DNA from: Aporrectodea caliginosa
Lineage: Eukaryota > Annelida > Clitellata > Crassiclitellata > Lumbricidae
Reading direction: 5' to 3'
DNA length: 64,000 nucleotides
NCBI GenBank assembly: GCA_020284085.1
Contig: JACEVL010000019.1
Location: forward strand, 426,501 to 490,500
Shown here: piece after piece, positions 1 through 11,378 of the stretch
How positions within the stretch are numbered: position 1 is the first letter of the stretch
Layout of the letters: every line of letters starts with the position of its first letter
The notes under the pieces: model-generated
The model's database searches: none
Seen by the model: the letters and a program-made list of their open reading frames with translations, nothing else
What the model was told of the DNA's origin: nothing
Translations under genes and position numbers: made by a program

Positions 1-13
1 GTAACATCCCTTC

Positions 14-1499
14 CATAGGCGTAGGGGGAATTTCAGTGGTAGGGGGGCAAGATTTTATTTTTGCCCGAAAAATATAAATCCCGAATAATTGGTGTCTTGC
101 ATTTATAGTCGCTCACGTCATTCTCGAGAACACGAAAGAGTTTCTGTTCTCGCGTATAACAAGTCTCAATAATGTCGTTCATCTGTAGTTGACTCCAGTT
201 GTAGCCTACGTGTAGCTGCTCGTTCAATGCTGATAATCAAACGATCATTGAGCCTATCGTGCGGATCTTGCCCCATGGTTAGGAATAGGCCTAGTAGAAA
301 TTCACGAAGTCATGGAAGCCGTGAAGTCCGTGATTTTCGGCACATGCCGTGAATTTCCCCAAATGCCGTGAATTGCCGTAATTTTCTGAAAAATTTGTGA
401 CATTTGCATCGCAATTTTACATACGAGGACTTGGCTCTACCTGTGTCGAAAATTGCAGAAACTATATATGGCCTATGTGCCAAACATTGACTGACATTTA
501 GCGTGACAATACACAGCAACATCGCGTACGTCGCTGCTTTGATCTATGTTATGAATATGCAGGGATGGGCAAATTACTTGGAAAATGTAATTGAATTACA
601 AATTACAAATTACTTTGGGACATGAAATGTAATTTCAAATTACAAAATACATGGAAAAGTAATTGAATTACAAATTAACAAATTACAAATTGCTCAATTT
701 CAAGTAATTTCAATTACGTAATTTCAATTACTGCCCATCCCTGTGAATATGATTAGGCCTACATCGATTAGATCTTGGTAATACAAGCATGATTTTAGGG
801 AATTGAAGCAGGACGTTTGTAAACACTGACATTAATACAGACGCTTTCGTTTCTTTCTTATTTACGTGTTTGCTTGGTCGGATCTTAGCAAAAATGCGTT
901 AAGCCTATTTCATGCCCTGAATTTGCCAACAGGGATCCCTGAAACTTGAATTAAAACGCTGAAAATACACAAAAGCCCGATTTCCCGAAAGCAGTTTAGG
1001 CCTACTATACAAAGCGGCCGAACTCCCGAAAGCTATTCACAGTTTCAATTGTAGCCTAAACATGACAGACCTAGGATGATTTTGATGTACATCGATATTC
1101 ACATGTTTAGCGTATTTGTTAATTATATTCGGGTCGGACTTATCAAATCAATTTCGGGGATCCGGCCGAAATTCGTTTCGGGGGATTCCAGTTTCGGGGA
1201 TTCGGGCCGCACCCGCACCAACATGTAGGATGATAAAGTGACTAGCTAATGATCAGTAGCCTACACCAATGAATAGGGCCTATACCTGTAAATGTTATGG
1301 CTGTTTGCGAGCTAGTACGGTAGTTAAGTATTCCGATTCGGGCAAGTTGGAGCTGGCAGATCGCGCTGGGTGCTACTGATTGCTGAACTTATAATAATTG
1401 TTTGTTCGGCATTTTCCCTGGCACTTCTTGCCCGAAAAACAGGAACGCCCGAAATTTGGGGGCATTTGCCCCCCTGATCCCCCGCCTCCTACGCCTATG
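14..1499. mobile_element. Candidate DNA transposon with imperfect terminal inverted repeats
   Basis: The left end starts CATAGGCGTAGG and the right end is its reverse complement, CCTACGCCTATG. The similarity continues inward in patches: a GGGGGGCAA block and a TTGCCCGAAAAA-like block occur at both ends in opposite orientation. The interior has no transposase-like ORF, so the unit would be non-autonomous. It contains short CCCGAAA and GGGATTC words and a nested hAT-type MITE at 560-743. I find no clean target-site duplication, which leaves the superfamily open. The window starts only 13 bases before the left end, so flanking sequence is limited. Confidence 0.5.
560..743. mobile_element. hAT-type MITE with perfect 8-bp target duplication
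   Basis: A 184-bp unit begins CAGGGATGGGCA and ends TGCCCATCCCTG, a short perfect TIR. It is flanked on both sides by TGAATATG (552-559 and 744-751), an exact 8-bp duplication as made by hAT transposases. The interior is AT-rich and built of AATTAC/GTAATT words. There is no coding capacity, so it would depend on a transposase in trans. It sits inside the larger TIR element at 14-1499 and is therefore younger than it. Confidence 0.85.
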
Positions 1500-1570
1500 A
1501 AGATTCCCTTCCTACCTCTGCAGGTACCCTCAATTGAACCTTTCTCACTTTGCTATTCCTTTTTGTCATG

Positions 1571-3268
1571 TTACAACGAATTTATTTTGTTTCCACACCC
1601 TTTCCTTTTTTCTCCGCCATCCATCCGGTCATCGAGTAACAGTTGTAACTGACACGAATTCGATGCCCCCGGAATATTCCAAATGACAACGTCATGCAAG
1701 GGCTGCCTCATGCATAGATTAACAGATCCACTAAAATATGGCTTTTTCAAATCGATCATCGCCACTGGTGCTCGACGGATTATTCCATCAATCAGTACAC
1801 ACGTAGTTTTTTCCCTTTTTTCTTCTTTCACCAAATCAGACCTCACCATAACAGTAAAGCAACCTGTGTCCCTCAAAACTCTTACCTTCTTCTCACCTAA
1901 GACCCTTCCACCATAGGCATTAAATTTTCTCGAGTATGTGACGTATAATCGTACATGCGACAACCGGAAGTTTACATCCACACACAAACTCAACCTCATT
2001 ATCCAACGATGTCCCACGCACCGCGCAGACTTCGACTCCGGTAAATTTCCCTCTCCATTTATTTGGTTTTCCATCCTCGAAAGAATCGGTTTACTATCAA
2101 AAGGGCGACTTCGAAAGGGCGACCATCAAAAGGGCGACTTCGAAAGGGCGCCGGTTAAAAGGGCGCCTGTTTAAAAGGGCGCTGATCAAAAGGGCGAGCA
2201 AACAAAAGGGCGACAATCGAAAGGGCGACAATGTCCGCAGTATTTCAAAGCCAAAGGTTCAAGGTAAATGCGCACATAAACAAAGATGTATAGCATTGAT
2301 ACCAATCAAGCCTTTCCCTTATACATACGGTAGTTTTCCTGGCCTATTATATTATATCTAATCTGTTGGGACGATATCTGACTGTATATAAATGAAGGTT
2401 TTACACGAAAAACTCACAGTGCTGCTTTTTATCATAATCTCAACCTTAACATTTCAATAAGAGACATTAGGCCTAGTGTATCTTAATACACAAATTTCGA
2501 TTTAAATTCCTTTTTTGTAACCTATTTGTCGCCCTTTCGATTAATAATACAATTCTTTCAATAATTATACGATTTTAACGTATTTGTCGCCCTTTTGTTT
2601 TGTCGTTATTATACGATTGTAACCTATTTGTCGCCCTTTCGATTGTCGCCCTTTTGTTTGCTCGCCCTTTTAATCAGCGCCCTTTTAAACAGGCACCCTT
2701 TTAACCGGCGCCCTTTCGAAGTCGCCCTTTTGATAGTCGCCCTTTCGAAGTCGCCCTTTTGATAGGATACCGAAAGAATCACCTCACCCGACCTCGAAAC
2801 GTTTGCCTGTGCACCCTCTCATCTATGAATACTTACCTGCGAATACCTATTGAATGACATGTCCCCGTTTTATGTTTATAGAAACAGTTCGTCGAAATAT
2901 GAGTTCCTTTTCCACACACGAAACAACGCTTCCCTAGATTCTTTTGTTGAAACCGATGGCTTACCTCTTTCCAACGGTTTAATCCAACCTTCTCCCTCCG
3001 TTCGACCATTCCCGACGCTACTTCATTAATGTGCGCATCAAGATATGTCTCTGCCATATTGGCTATATCAGCCAAAGTTGTTGCTCGTTCCATAGTGAAA
3101 CACAGCTAGATAATTGGGGCACGTGTTAATATATTGCTCCCGGATAATTAAATCCCTCAACCCCTCAAAAGTGGTATCCACCTTCGCCAATGCCATCCAT
3201 CGAAGAAGATACGATTCCCATCTTGCCAAAACTTTCGCAATGTATAATTTACCTGGATAACGTGGCAC
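1571..3268 (-). pseudogene. Decayed Gmr1-like Ty3/Gypsy gag-protease fossil
   Basis: Three minus-strand open segments read in order. At 3268-3068 is a capsid-like stretch (FEGLRDLIIREQYI). At 3093-2833 it ends in a CCHC zinc knuckle with spacing C-X2-C-X4-H-X4-C (CFVCGKGTHISTNC). At 2074-1571 is a retropepsin-like region with the motif VRVLRDTGC followed by a conserved LIDG. The same blocks occur in the intact element at 37,653-41,612 (STYEGLRELLVKDHF; CFICNRSGHLARNC; VDVLRDTGC; VLIDG), so this is an old relative of that family. It is broken by stops and by the fold-back element at 2088-2771. No LTR, integrase or RT remains nearby. It is non-functional. Confidence 0.8.
2088..2771. mobile_element. 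Fold-back element with long repeat-built inverted arms
   Basis: The left arm (2094-2231) and right arm (2628-2765) are inverted copies of each other, about 138 bp each. Each is made of variants of a 10-14 bp word (AAAAGGGCG or GAAAGGGCG plus a changing linker), and the linkers appear in the same order in both arms. The unique middle is about 400 bp, AT-rich and non-coding. GAAAGAATC flanks the unit on both sides (2079-2087 and 2772-2780), a 9-bp duplication, which is the length made by Mutator-like transposases. The insertion splits the gag-protease fossil on the minus strand. No transposase is encoded. Confidence 0.8.
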
Positions 3269-3366
3269 AGTTTATAATAAGGTCTTAGCATGCTGATCTT
3301 GAATGCAACGCTCTCAGCAACAGGAAATCAGTATAGGCTACAATTTCTCGCTAAATATCCATTATA

Positions 3367-3830
3367 TCGTAATCGTAAACTCGAGATTTCTAGAGCGTCC
3401 ACAAAAGCGAAGTCGTGGGAACCAGCTTATTCACAGGCGCTTAATCAAAACAGAATCGATAGGCAGGGGGTCAAAATCCAGAGAGTCAGGCAGGCAGGCA
3501 GTCAGACGGCTAATGTGGATGATGTTTAAAGTTGAATGGCGAGGGAGGGGAGGAGAAGGAATCTGGATAGGATTTGTTAAAAAACAGTGTCTTCAGTTTT
3601 GAGTGGAAGATCTGTGGAGAGATAGCAAGAGATGAGGTTTTGGTGAGTTCGTGGGATGGATTGGATGTTTGTCGTAGCACAGGCGGGAGTTTGTTCCAAA
3701 GAGGCGGTACAGCTATGGTTATGGAGCGATTTGCAAATTTAAGCGATGAGGTGACGGAAGGTCAGAGCAGTGTGAGGGTGGAAGATGAACGGGTTGAACG
3801 AAGAGGTTGAACCGCGAACAGCTGATATGC
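3367..3830 (-). mobile_element. L2-type LINE 3' fragment (family B)
   Basis: Read on the minus strand this holds the degenerate C-terminal end of an L2-type LINE ORF2 (a PPLWNKLPP stretch, then FHSKLKTLFF). It is followed by the family tail: an AATAAGCTGG word and a TTTCTAGAG/TCGAGTTTACGAT end related to the GATTAC-tailed copies at 43.6 and 46.9 kb. The PLWN.LP block is characteristic of the end of L2/CR1 ORF2 proteins and is seen in the better copy at 43,009-43,428. There are several frame changes and no RT core. It is a dead, 5'-truncated copy. Confidence 0.65.
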
Positions 3831-5067
3831 TAGCATTTCGGCTTGCCAACTACGAATTGAGCAGCGCAGTTAAAGGCGGAATGGATCTGTGATCGTGGTT
3901 CGTCCAACTTTGAAATGATGTAATTCTACTAGTTATTACTGCAGTTAGTTTAACTCGTAAAATACAAAAATGTCTAGAGATACGATATTTTCTATACATA
4001 CAAAAGTTACAAATATGCATATGCATATGCAATAGCCTAAACATCCAAAAATACATGCATGCATACGTGCATACTAGGGTCTGCGGGTATGCCAGTACCG
4101 GTCAATTTGTCCGCTCCATACCCATAACTGCGGGTCGGATATGTCCTACACATTTCACTAGTCTGGTATATGCATGAATATCGTGAGTATGGGTATACCG
4201 GGTTTCATCCGTAGCGACGTGAAGTTGTGGGATTGCATGCAATACAAAGTCTTGCACCGACAAAGACTTACTTGCCTAAACTGGTTGTATCCTGTCTGTG
4301 CCATATGCGTCTGTGCGAGCTTTTATTGATGGATATTCTAGTTACATTTACAATAAGACCTTCCATTAACACAATCGTAGGCCTAATGCTTCTAGACATA
4401 TCTGAATTCTGTGTTTCAATCCCGAAACGTAAGTGTCAGAGGTCGATAACAGTGAGGCCCATGACTCACTGCGGTCCAGCTGTCTTGATTTCTTTACAAC
4501 AGGTTCACGCAGGCTTGGATAAGTATATGATTAAACCATTTAATTTACCGGTATCATGTTGCACACATCTGTGTTATGCATGGCTGCCTTCGATGTATGG
4601 CATCACATCTGTCAGCTGGAAATTCTCTACTTCTGTAGATGATGCAAGTCACAGCCTGCTGACTTGGATGTCGATGGGACATTACAGGGTGGAGAGAAGA
4701 TACGATTAATGATGATGTAGACATAGTCTAGGGACTCTAGTCAATGGACTAATACGTGCAAATATACCTAGGGAATATTACGGTTGCTTAATAAAAATTA
4801 AAAAATTATTGCGATAGTTTTCGTGTAGGCACAAAACGTCATGTCTTCACCCCGTTGTAATCGGCCTTGGAAATATAGAAATTTTAAGGATAGTATTGTT
4901 CGTTCTGAGTTTTGCTGACATAAAATTATGGCGGATGACATAGCTCCATGAGATGGTAGTTAACAGTACTAACATGTACATTACACTAATTTTGGTTTAT
5001 CGTGCAACTGCGAGTACTAAATCTGAAAAATGAAGCGTAACAAATTGAGTTTGTCAGCACGATAGTC
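3831..5067. other. Interval with no recognised gene
   Basis: No known element or exon is recognised here. A 160-codon plus-strand ORF (4227-4709) has no motif, signal peptide or neighbour that supports it, and its composition fits chance. Near 4075-4205 there are repeated GCGGGT and GGGTAT words like those at 7000-7130, possibly ends of a degraded DNA transposon. Confidence 0.5.
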
Positions 5068-5075
5068 CATTGAAG

Positions 5076-5683
5076 CATAGAACGAGTATGCGCATTATTA
5101 CGAATATTAAGATTTTTAGAAATTTACGAATATTGACGAATATTAAACTGGCCAACGAATATTAAATTGTTTGTTTTTTAATTCTTCAAAATCTGGAAAT
5201 AGTAGTAAAAAATTAAGTGCCACAAACTAGGTATTGGAGCCAGAATAAGAACAGTTACATGTTACAGTTACTTATCTTATACCAGTAACTTCACCTAGTC
5301 TATTGTTTGAAGTCTCAATAGCCTACATGCGGTCCGATCATAGGAATTCAAATGTTTGGCGCCAAAACGAACGACACCAGTATGAAACAAACACCGATTG
5401 TATGACCCAGCTCTCTCTCTCTATAATTCCCTATCTCTCAGCCCAAGATTCCTCCACTGAGTGGGAGGATTTAGCCCTCAGCCGTACCTGGCGTATAATT
5501 AATCAAACTAAACGCATCATTGGAACCTCGGTATCAGAACATCAGTCACCCAAACATAGCTTAAAATTATATAGAATTACCGAGCGTGTGGGTTTCACCA
5601 CAGAGAGAGAAACAGAGACAGACGGATAGAGAGGTAGAGAAATCGTAGAGAGACAGACAGAGACAGACCGACAGAGAGGAGAG

Positions 5684-5716
<33 letters not shown>

Positions 5717-6422
5717 AGACAGAAAGACAGAGACAGAGACAGAGACAGAGAGAGTCATGGTCGGCTTTTAAGAGAGTTCCTCGAGAGTAGGGAACGATTT
5801 GGGTAGGATGCCTAATTAAGCGTACCAGCTTACGGACCACGGCTCTAAGAACAGCGCCGCAAAACCACTGCACATATTCTTAAATTACTACTCTTAAATT
5901 AGTTCGTAATAAAATACAGCCCGTAAAAACAAAGTTTTTTACTAATATCCATCTAGTATCCTATAATGCGTCTTACGAATCAGTGACCTCTACAAATATA
6001 TAGTCCGCGTTCATTTTACAACATAGCGTGCGGTTAATGAAGCAGCGCAGTCGCTTTTGTTGCTGCGGCCAATGAAAACGCTGGCCAATCACAACGCTGC
6101 GTAACGGAAAAGGGGATTCCCCGATTCGAAAAGTTGAGTCCCCGATTCTATAAGCTAGCCTTTTTGGGGAGCTGAAATTTTAATAGAATGAAGTGTCTGC
6201 GAGGGCGAGTCTATCTGCCAAGTTTCAGGACGATTGAATGATTGTAAGTGATCGAATTAGTCGTCGCAAGATTTGACATTTTAGCCTGTGGCTCGTGCAA
6301 GCAAGCAAGATTTCCGTAAGTTAAACTAGATGGATAAAAAAGCGGAAACAGTAATGTCATCAACGAATATTTACGAATATTTACGAATATTAAAGCCTGA
6401 AGTCACGAATTCTCGTTCTATG
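5076..6422. mobile_element. Non-autonomous hAT-like element, 1.35 kb, perfect 8-bp target duplication
   Basis: The ends are CATAGAACGAG and CTCGTTCTATG, an 11-bp TIR. CATTGAAG flanks the unit exactly on both sides (5068-5075 and 6423-6430). Subterminal regions at both ends carry several direct copies of ACGAATATT (four on the left, three on the right), the kind of reiterated subterminal motif that hAT transposases bind. The interior has a GA-rich microsatellite (about 5600-5755) and no transposase. The family is inferred from the 8-bp duplication and short TIR, not from coding sequence. Confidence 0.8.
5600..5755. repeat. GA/GACA-rich microsatellite
   Basis: A run of GAGA and GACAGA words inside the hAT-like element. 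It creates Ser/Leu-rich minus-strand open frames that are not genes. Confidence 0.9.
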
Positions 6423-6430
6423 CATTGAAG

Positions 6431-6756
6431 CACCTTCGCTGTCATTGTCTATTATTATGCACCGTGTGATGTACATACTGTGTTACCTAGTAAGAAGGAG
6501 TGGTGCTTTGATTTTATTCATGCTTAGGTAAATTATATTGAACTATCGCAAGAACATACACTATACTATGATAGGACGCTATAATATCTAGATAGGTTGT
6601 TCAGAACCAATCAGAATGACACGAATGGTTTGTGTATGTTTTATTTGATTTGTGCATAGAGAATCTTATGTGTTAATAAATGTAGTCGCTCTGAGTACGT
6701 GTTTGAGTCAGGACTTGTGGTGCAGTGAGCTATCACACGTGGTGATGTTTCTCAAT
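6431..6756. other. Short unrecognised spacer
   Basis: Unique AT-rich sequence between the right target duplication of the hAT-like element and the TCA microsatellite. I see no element end, exon or RNA gene in it. Confidence 0.5.
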
Positions 6757-6908
<152 letters not shown>

Positions 6909-7223
6909 GCCCATTACTATTACTACTACTTGCTAACTTGTAAGCCTATTGGCATGGTAGGGACTGGGGTTATCGGAAGGCGTACTAATAAAATGATGGA
7001 TACTGTACAGGCACGGGTATACCTCCGGGTACGGGTCGGGTAGCAATTTTTACTACGGGTTGGGTACGGGTGCAGATATTATGGGTCCCGGTCGGGTAAA
7101 AAAAATGCTCTACCCTCAGACCTCTAGTTAAAATATACATGCATACATAATATATATATTATATATAATAAACAATATATACATGCCTAGCATACATGTA
7201 CATGTATAGTTGTATACATACTA

Positions 7224-8192
7224 CACCGTGTCTCAAAACAAACTGTGCAAAATTGTTTCTGTCAGAACTTCGTCAACTTTCCACCAATTTTAATAATTTT
7301 TGGTAGGCAGATGGCAAAATGGCTGAAATTTTATGCTATACATAAATTTTCCACCTCACCTGACTCATATCACCGCACTACCTTGTTAAACACAGATATA
7401 CCAATTTTCATATAACGCTTCAATTTTAACAATAAGCATGCTCAGATTTTGTTCATCAATTCGCTAGAGGGCATCAAAGTGAATGGGACATACTATCGCG
7501 ACAACCTTCTTGCCCAGAAGCTACTGCCAGACATACGCCGGATATCCCAGGGCGAGTTTTTTGTCTTTCAACAGGATGGCGCCCCGGCGCATCGAGCATG
7601 CGACACTGTCTTTTCCTGGAGCGAGAAACGCCCGACTTCATACCTCCAACACTGTTGCCGCCGAATTCACCGGATCTTAACCCAGTCGACTATAGCATAT
7701 GGAGTGTGCTGCACTGGAGAAGGTTTGCTGCTCCAGAATAGCCAACGTCGACGAACTCAAATCTGATCGACGAGTGAGCACGCTTTGACCAGTCGATCGT
7801 TGATGCTGCTATCGGCCAGTGGCGTCGCAGTCTAAGCGCTGGTGTCCGTATAAGCGGGACACATTTCGAGCACCAATTCTAGCACTTTTAAGCAGGTCTG
7901 TCATAACAATTAAAACCTCTGCTAACTAAACCATATTTTACTTTACTGCGTGCTAATTCAGTCGTCAGATAGTTTGTTGCATGTAATCAAATTTAAGCGT
8001 TATATGAAAAATTGGTACATCTGTGTTTAACAAGGTAGTGCGGTGATATGAGTCAGGTGAGGTGGAAAATTTATGTATAGCATAAAATTTCAGCCATTTT
8101 GCCATCTGCCTACCAAAAATTATTAAAATTGGCGGAAAGTTGACGAAGTTCTGACAGAAACAATTTTGCACAGTTTGTTTTGAGACACGGTG
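7224..8192. mobile_element. mariner-type transposon with 197-bp terminal inverted repeats
   Basis: The left TIR (7224-7420) and right TIR (7995-8192) are inverted copies differing by about three positions, starting CACCGTGTCTCAAAAC. TA dinucleotides flank both ends (7222-7223, 8193-8194), the mariner target duplication. The ~575-bp core holds the 3' part of a transposase. The body is shortened relative to a full ~1.3-kb mariner. TIRs near 200 bp are far longer than the ~30 bp usual in classical mariners. Confidence 0.88.
7449..7882 (+). pseudogene. mariner transposase, C-terminal remnant
   Basis: This is the catalytic C-terminal part of a Tc1/mariner DDE transposase. The second catalytic Asp lies in VFQQDGAPAHRA (near 7566-7600) and the third acidic residue in the PNSPDLNPVDY block (near 7665-7695). 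The spacing is about 37 residues if a one-base indel near 7610 is allowed for, closer to DD37D-type than to DD34D mariners. The last part ends with the expected WRRSLSAG and HFEHQF-like tail and a stop at 7880. The N-terminal helix-turn-helix domains and first catalytic Asp are missing. Frame changes near 7610 and 7730 make it dead. Confidence 0.85.
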
Positions 8193-8194
8193 TA

Positions 8195-8817
8195 CATACA
8201 CACGTGCATACACGTGAATGTAATAGTAAAATTAAGTGTTCTACCTGAGACGGAGTTAGCCTTTACGAGAAAGATTCCAATGCAAAATATCAGTGAAATT
8301 GAAAACATCCTCATAGTTTTGCTGTTGACGTTTTTACTACTTGTGTAGTGTATAAATCTGAAAAACATGACGATACAGATTTAAAATTGCATATCTAGTG
8401 TTGCAGTTGTATTTTCACGCCACAACGATTGCAACAGAAGATGTTTCAATCTATTCGAATGTGCCAATATCATGGTTGTCTGAGCAATACATTGGGCTCA
8501 CACCAAGAAATAACAGCGTCCCATGTTCATGACAGTGGCGTCCTAGATATCGGAAAACAAAGTCAAAAGCAACGGTTATGCACAGCGGCCAATTATGGCT
8601 CGAGATGAAGATATAATTATAGTGTGTTTCAGCAGAATTATACATAGGAGATGGTTTTACATCTCGAAGTGATCTTGGCAGCACTCTAGGGTCAAACATA
8701 GGTTACTGGAGCTGAGTCCTCTATATCTAGAAGAACAAGAGCGTGGGACTTTATGTTATTCAGTTTATATTGTATTTCTTTTTATTTCGTGCAATTATCC
8801 AGTGAGCTTTTGTGCTT
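8195..8817. other. Unrecognised interval
   Basis: Unique-looking AT-rich sequence between the mariner and the hairpin. I see no exon, RNA gene or element end. Confidence 0.5.
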
Positions 8818-8900
8818 AAAGGTGTGAATGAGGGTTACAACAAGGTTACGCCCATAGAGCACAAGGGCGTAACCTTGTTGTGACCCTCGTTCACGTCTTT
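8818..8900. repeat. Near-perfect hairpin at the 5' end of an L2 fragment
   Basis: The arms 8824-8853 and 8865-8894 are inverted copies with about 28 of 30 pairs matching around an 11-nt loop. The right arm continues into L2 coding sequence (TLVHVFVFSC in translation), so the left arm is an inverted copy of the first bases of the L2 fragment. This fits a snap-back or template-switch event at the 5' end of a LINE insertion. Confidence 0.75.
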
Positions 8901-9393
8901 GTGTTCTCCTGCATCGACTACTTTAACACCTTCTATGATGAGTTCCCAGCAGGCCGGGTTGGGTGCCTGGACCGGATATTACGCACTGCGGTAGGTCTTA
9001 TTGGTCGTATCCGAATATTTGGTCAAGTTTCAGAGTATCTGTGGAATGTACTACAATAGCTTCCATTCCAGCAGTGGATTACCTATAGGGGTTCTGCCGC
9101 GGTCTGGCGCTGCATTTCGGGGCTGGCCCTTTGTAGTGTGTACCCACGGGAACTTTGTTGTCCCACCTCCGATCGGCTGATCAAGTTCAACTCCTAGTCC
9201 CTCGCTCGCGTCGCTCTTTTTCGGTGTCTGGCCCAACAACCTGGAATAGGCTCAATGCAGCGCTACGCCAAACGCCTAGAGGTCACTGATATGTTATTTT
9301 CTTATTTAAAGACTTAATATGTCTTATTTAGCCGTAGCTGTACCGGGAGACACTTTTGAGTAGATTATTTTGAAGGGGCGCTATATAAAAATT
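8870..9393 (+). mobile_element. L2-type LINE 3' fragment (family A)
   Basis: Translation gives degenerate pieces of the L2 ORF2 C-terminus: TLVHVFVFSCIDYFN, then a GCLDRILRTAVGLIGRI block. They match, in order, the better-preserved copy at 54,243-55,223 (VLVHAFVTSRIDH; GRLDRVLRSAARLIGR). The copy ends with the family A 3' motif GGGGCGCTATATAAA near 9375-9390. It is 5'-truncated and frame-broken. Confidence 0.75.
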
Positions 9394-9733
9394 CCTTAAT
9401 ACTAATATCAACTCAAGATTTGAATGTCGTAGCTTTTATATAGCGCAATTGTATTTACGATAAATGATATTAAGATAATACGAAATAATTATAGGTACTC
9501 GAAATGTAGAATGTTCATGGATTCAGAGTTTCCAAACACAATAGAAAATTCTTTACGCAGTAGGTAGGTTTCAGATAAATTTTATGTTATTTCCCTAGAA
9601 GATAATCACATTTTCAAAATTATCAAATCCCTACAGCTTTTGACCTTTTGTAAGGGGCGCCCAATGTCCGTCAACACTTGAATTTTAAATTTCCATTCAC
9701 GATCAAGGTTTACCTTTAAGCCTGAACTTTAAC
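9394..9733. other. Unrecognised spacer downstream of the L2 tail
   Basis: AT-rich sequence with no recognisable element. A weak second TATATAGCGC word near 9438 could be another L2-tail trace. Confidence 0.4.
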
Positions 9734-9902
<169 letters not shown>

Positions 9903-10134
9903 AGACAAATTTATTTCTTCATAAAGCCAACAAACTTATGTACAGACTGATTAAAAGTAACTGTTTTCAATATTGTTATAAGCTGTCATTCTCCTTGGCT
10001 ACAGTGTTGTTGCAATCTGTGGTGCCTAAAACAGATAGAGAGTTTCCAATTTGTAGGGCCACTGATAGGCGTTGTAGTAGATGACTGGTTTCACGCTGGT
10101 CGCCTGTCGCTGCTGAGATCTTGCCTCCAAGTTA

Positions 10135-10222
<88 letters not shown>
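10135..10222. repeat. (TTA)n microsatellite
   Basis: About 29 triplets immediately upstream of the truncated CR1/jockey-like LINE. The LINE starts at its edge. Confidence 0.97.
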
Positions 10223-10376
10223 TTATGCCCCGAGGTATACATACATATCCTTATACTTATCCTATTACATAACTGGAGTTGTCTATAGACCCCCAGGACA
10301 GGACCTGGATGAATTTAACACAGACTTTGGCCAGCTTATTTCTTCTCTAGCTAAGAAAAATAACGACGTTGTTGTC

Positions 10377-11378
10377 TTGGGTGATTTTAACATTGATTTA
10401 CTGAAAGTCCAAGATCACTTATTGACCAATAATTTCCTGGATATGATGTCAACCAACCACTTTCTTCCGTCAATAACTAAACCTACCCGAATAACGTCCA
10501 CCACGTCAACACTAATTGACAATATTTTTTTCAATTCTATTGCTAAATTGATTGATTCTTTCATAATTGTCACTGATATCTCTGATCACTTGCCAATTAT
10601 GGTTCGAATAAACCTCACTCCTTCTTATAAACATTTACCTACACGTACCCAAACTAGGAAAATTGACGAAGTTTCTATAGCGCAATTCAAGTCTGAGCTT
10701 GCACAATTAAATTGGTCATCTGTTCTTACTCTTTGTTGCAATGATAACCCCGATGTCGCCTATGATGAATTCTTCTCTTTGTTTAAAGCAGCATATAACA
10801 CAGCTTTTCCATTGGTCAGTAAAACGGTGAGTAATCGAAATAAATTTAAGAATCCATGGATGACTACTGGACTACTAAAATCATCTAAAAAGAAGGAAAA
10901 ATTATATTTGAAATATATTAAAAACCCGACTAGTATTAATAAACAAAACTTCATTATTTATAGAAACAAATTCAAAGCGTTAAGAATAAAAGCTGAACAG
11001 TGCTACTTTGAATCTGAGTTTATGAAACATTCCAATGACCTTAGGAAAACCTGGCGAGTTATTAGATCAATAATTAATAAAAATACATCCGAAAATGTTA
11101 TTGATGCCCTATGCATTGCTGGAACTAAAATCGTTGATCCTAGTATTATGGCTGATAAATTTAACAACTATTTTACTGGTCTTGCACAATCCCTGATTGA
11201 CAAATTACCCCCTTCCAGCAACTCTTTTGACAGATACCTAAACTGTCCGAGGCCCAATTCTTTTGCAGTCATTCCAACAACTCCTACTGAGCTGGTCTCT
11301 ATAAGCCACTCCTTGAAAACCACCCACAGTACTGGCCTTGATGAAATCGATCCATGCATTCTATTGTTGAAGATGTAG
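10377..11378 (+). pseudogene. LINE ORF2 part 1: endonuclease C-terminus and linker
   Basis: The open frame begins at an internal Met inside the apurinic-type (exonuclease-endonuclease-phosphatase) domain. GDFNIDLL supplies a catalytic Asp, and ISDHLPI has the SDH motif with the general-base His. An Asn/Lys-rich linker follows, then the first RT block (SISHSLKTTHSTGLDEI). Upstream codons to about 10,260 continue the same frame without a visible Met. The frame ends just after that block and the RT continues in another frame at 11,354, so one indel separates the halves. In an intact copy both would be one ORF2 of about 900-1000 residues. Confidence 0.85.

Noticed and set aside
4227..4709. 160-codon plus-strand ORF
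   Set aside because: No motif, no splice context, no similarity to any element in the window; treated as chance.
6995..7135. hAT-like element with CGGGTA-rich ends
   Set aside because: The possible ends (GGCACGGGTATACC and GGTCTGAGGGTAGAG on the other strand) match poorly and no target duplication is found.
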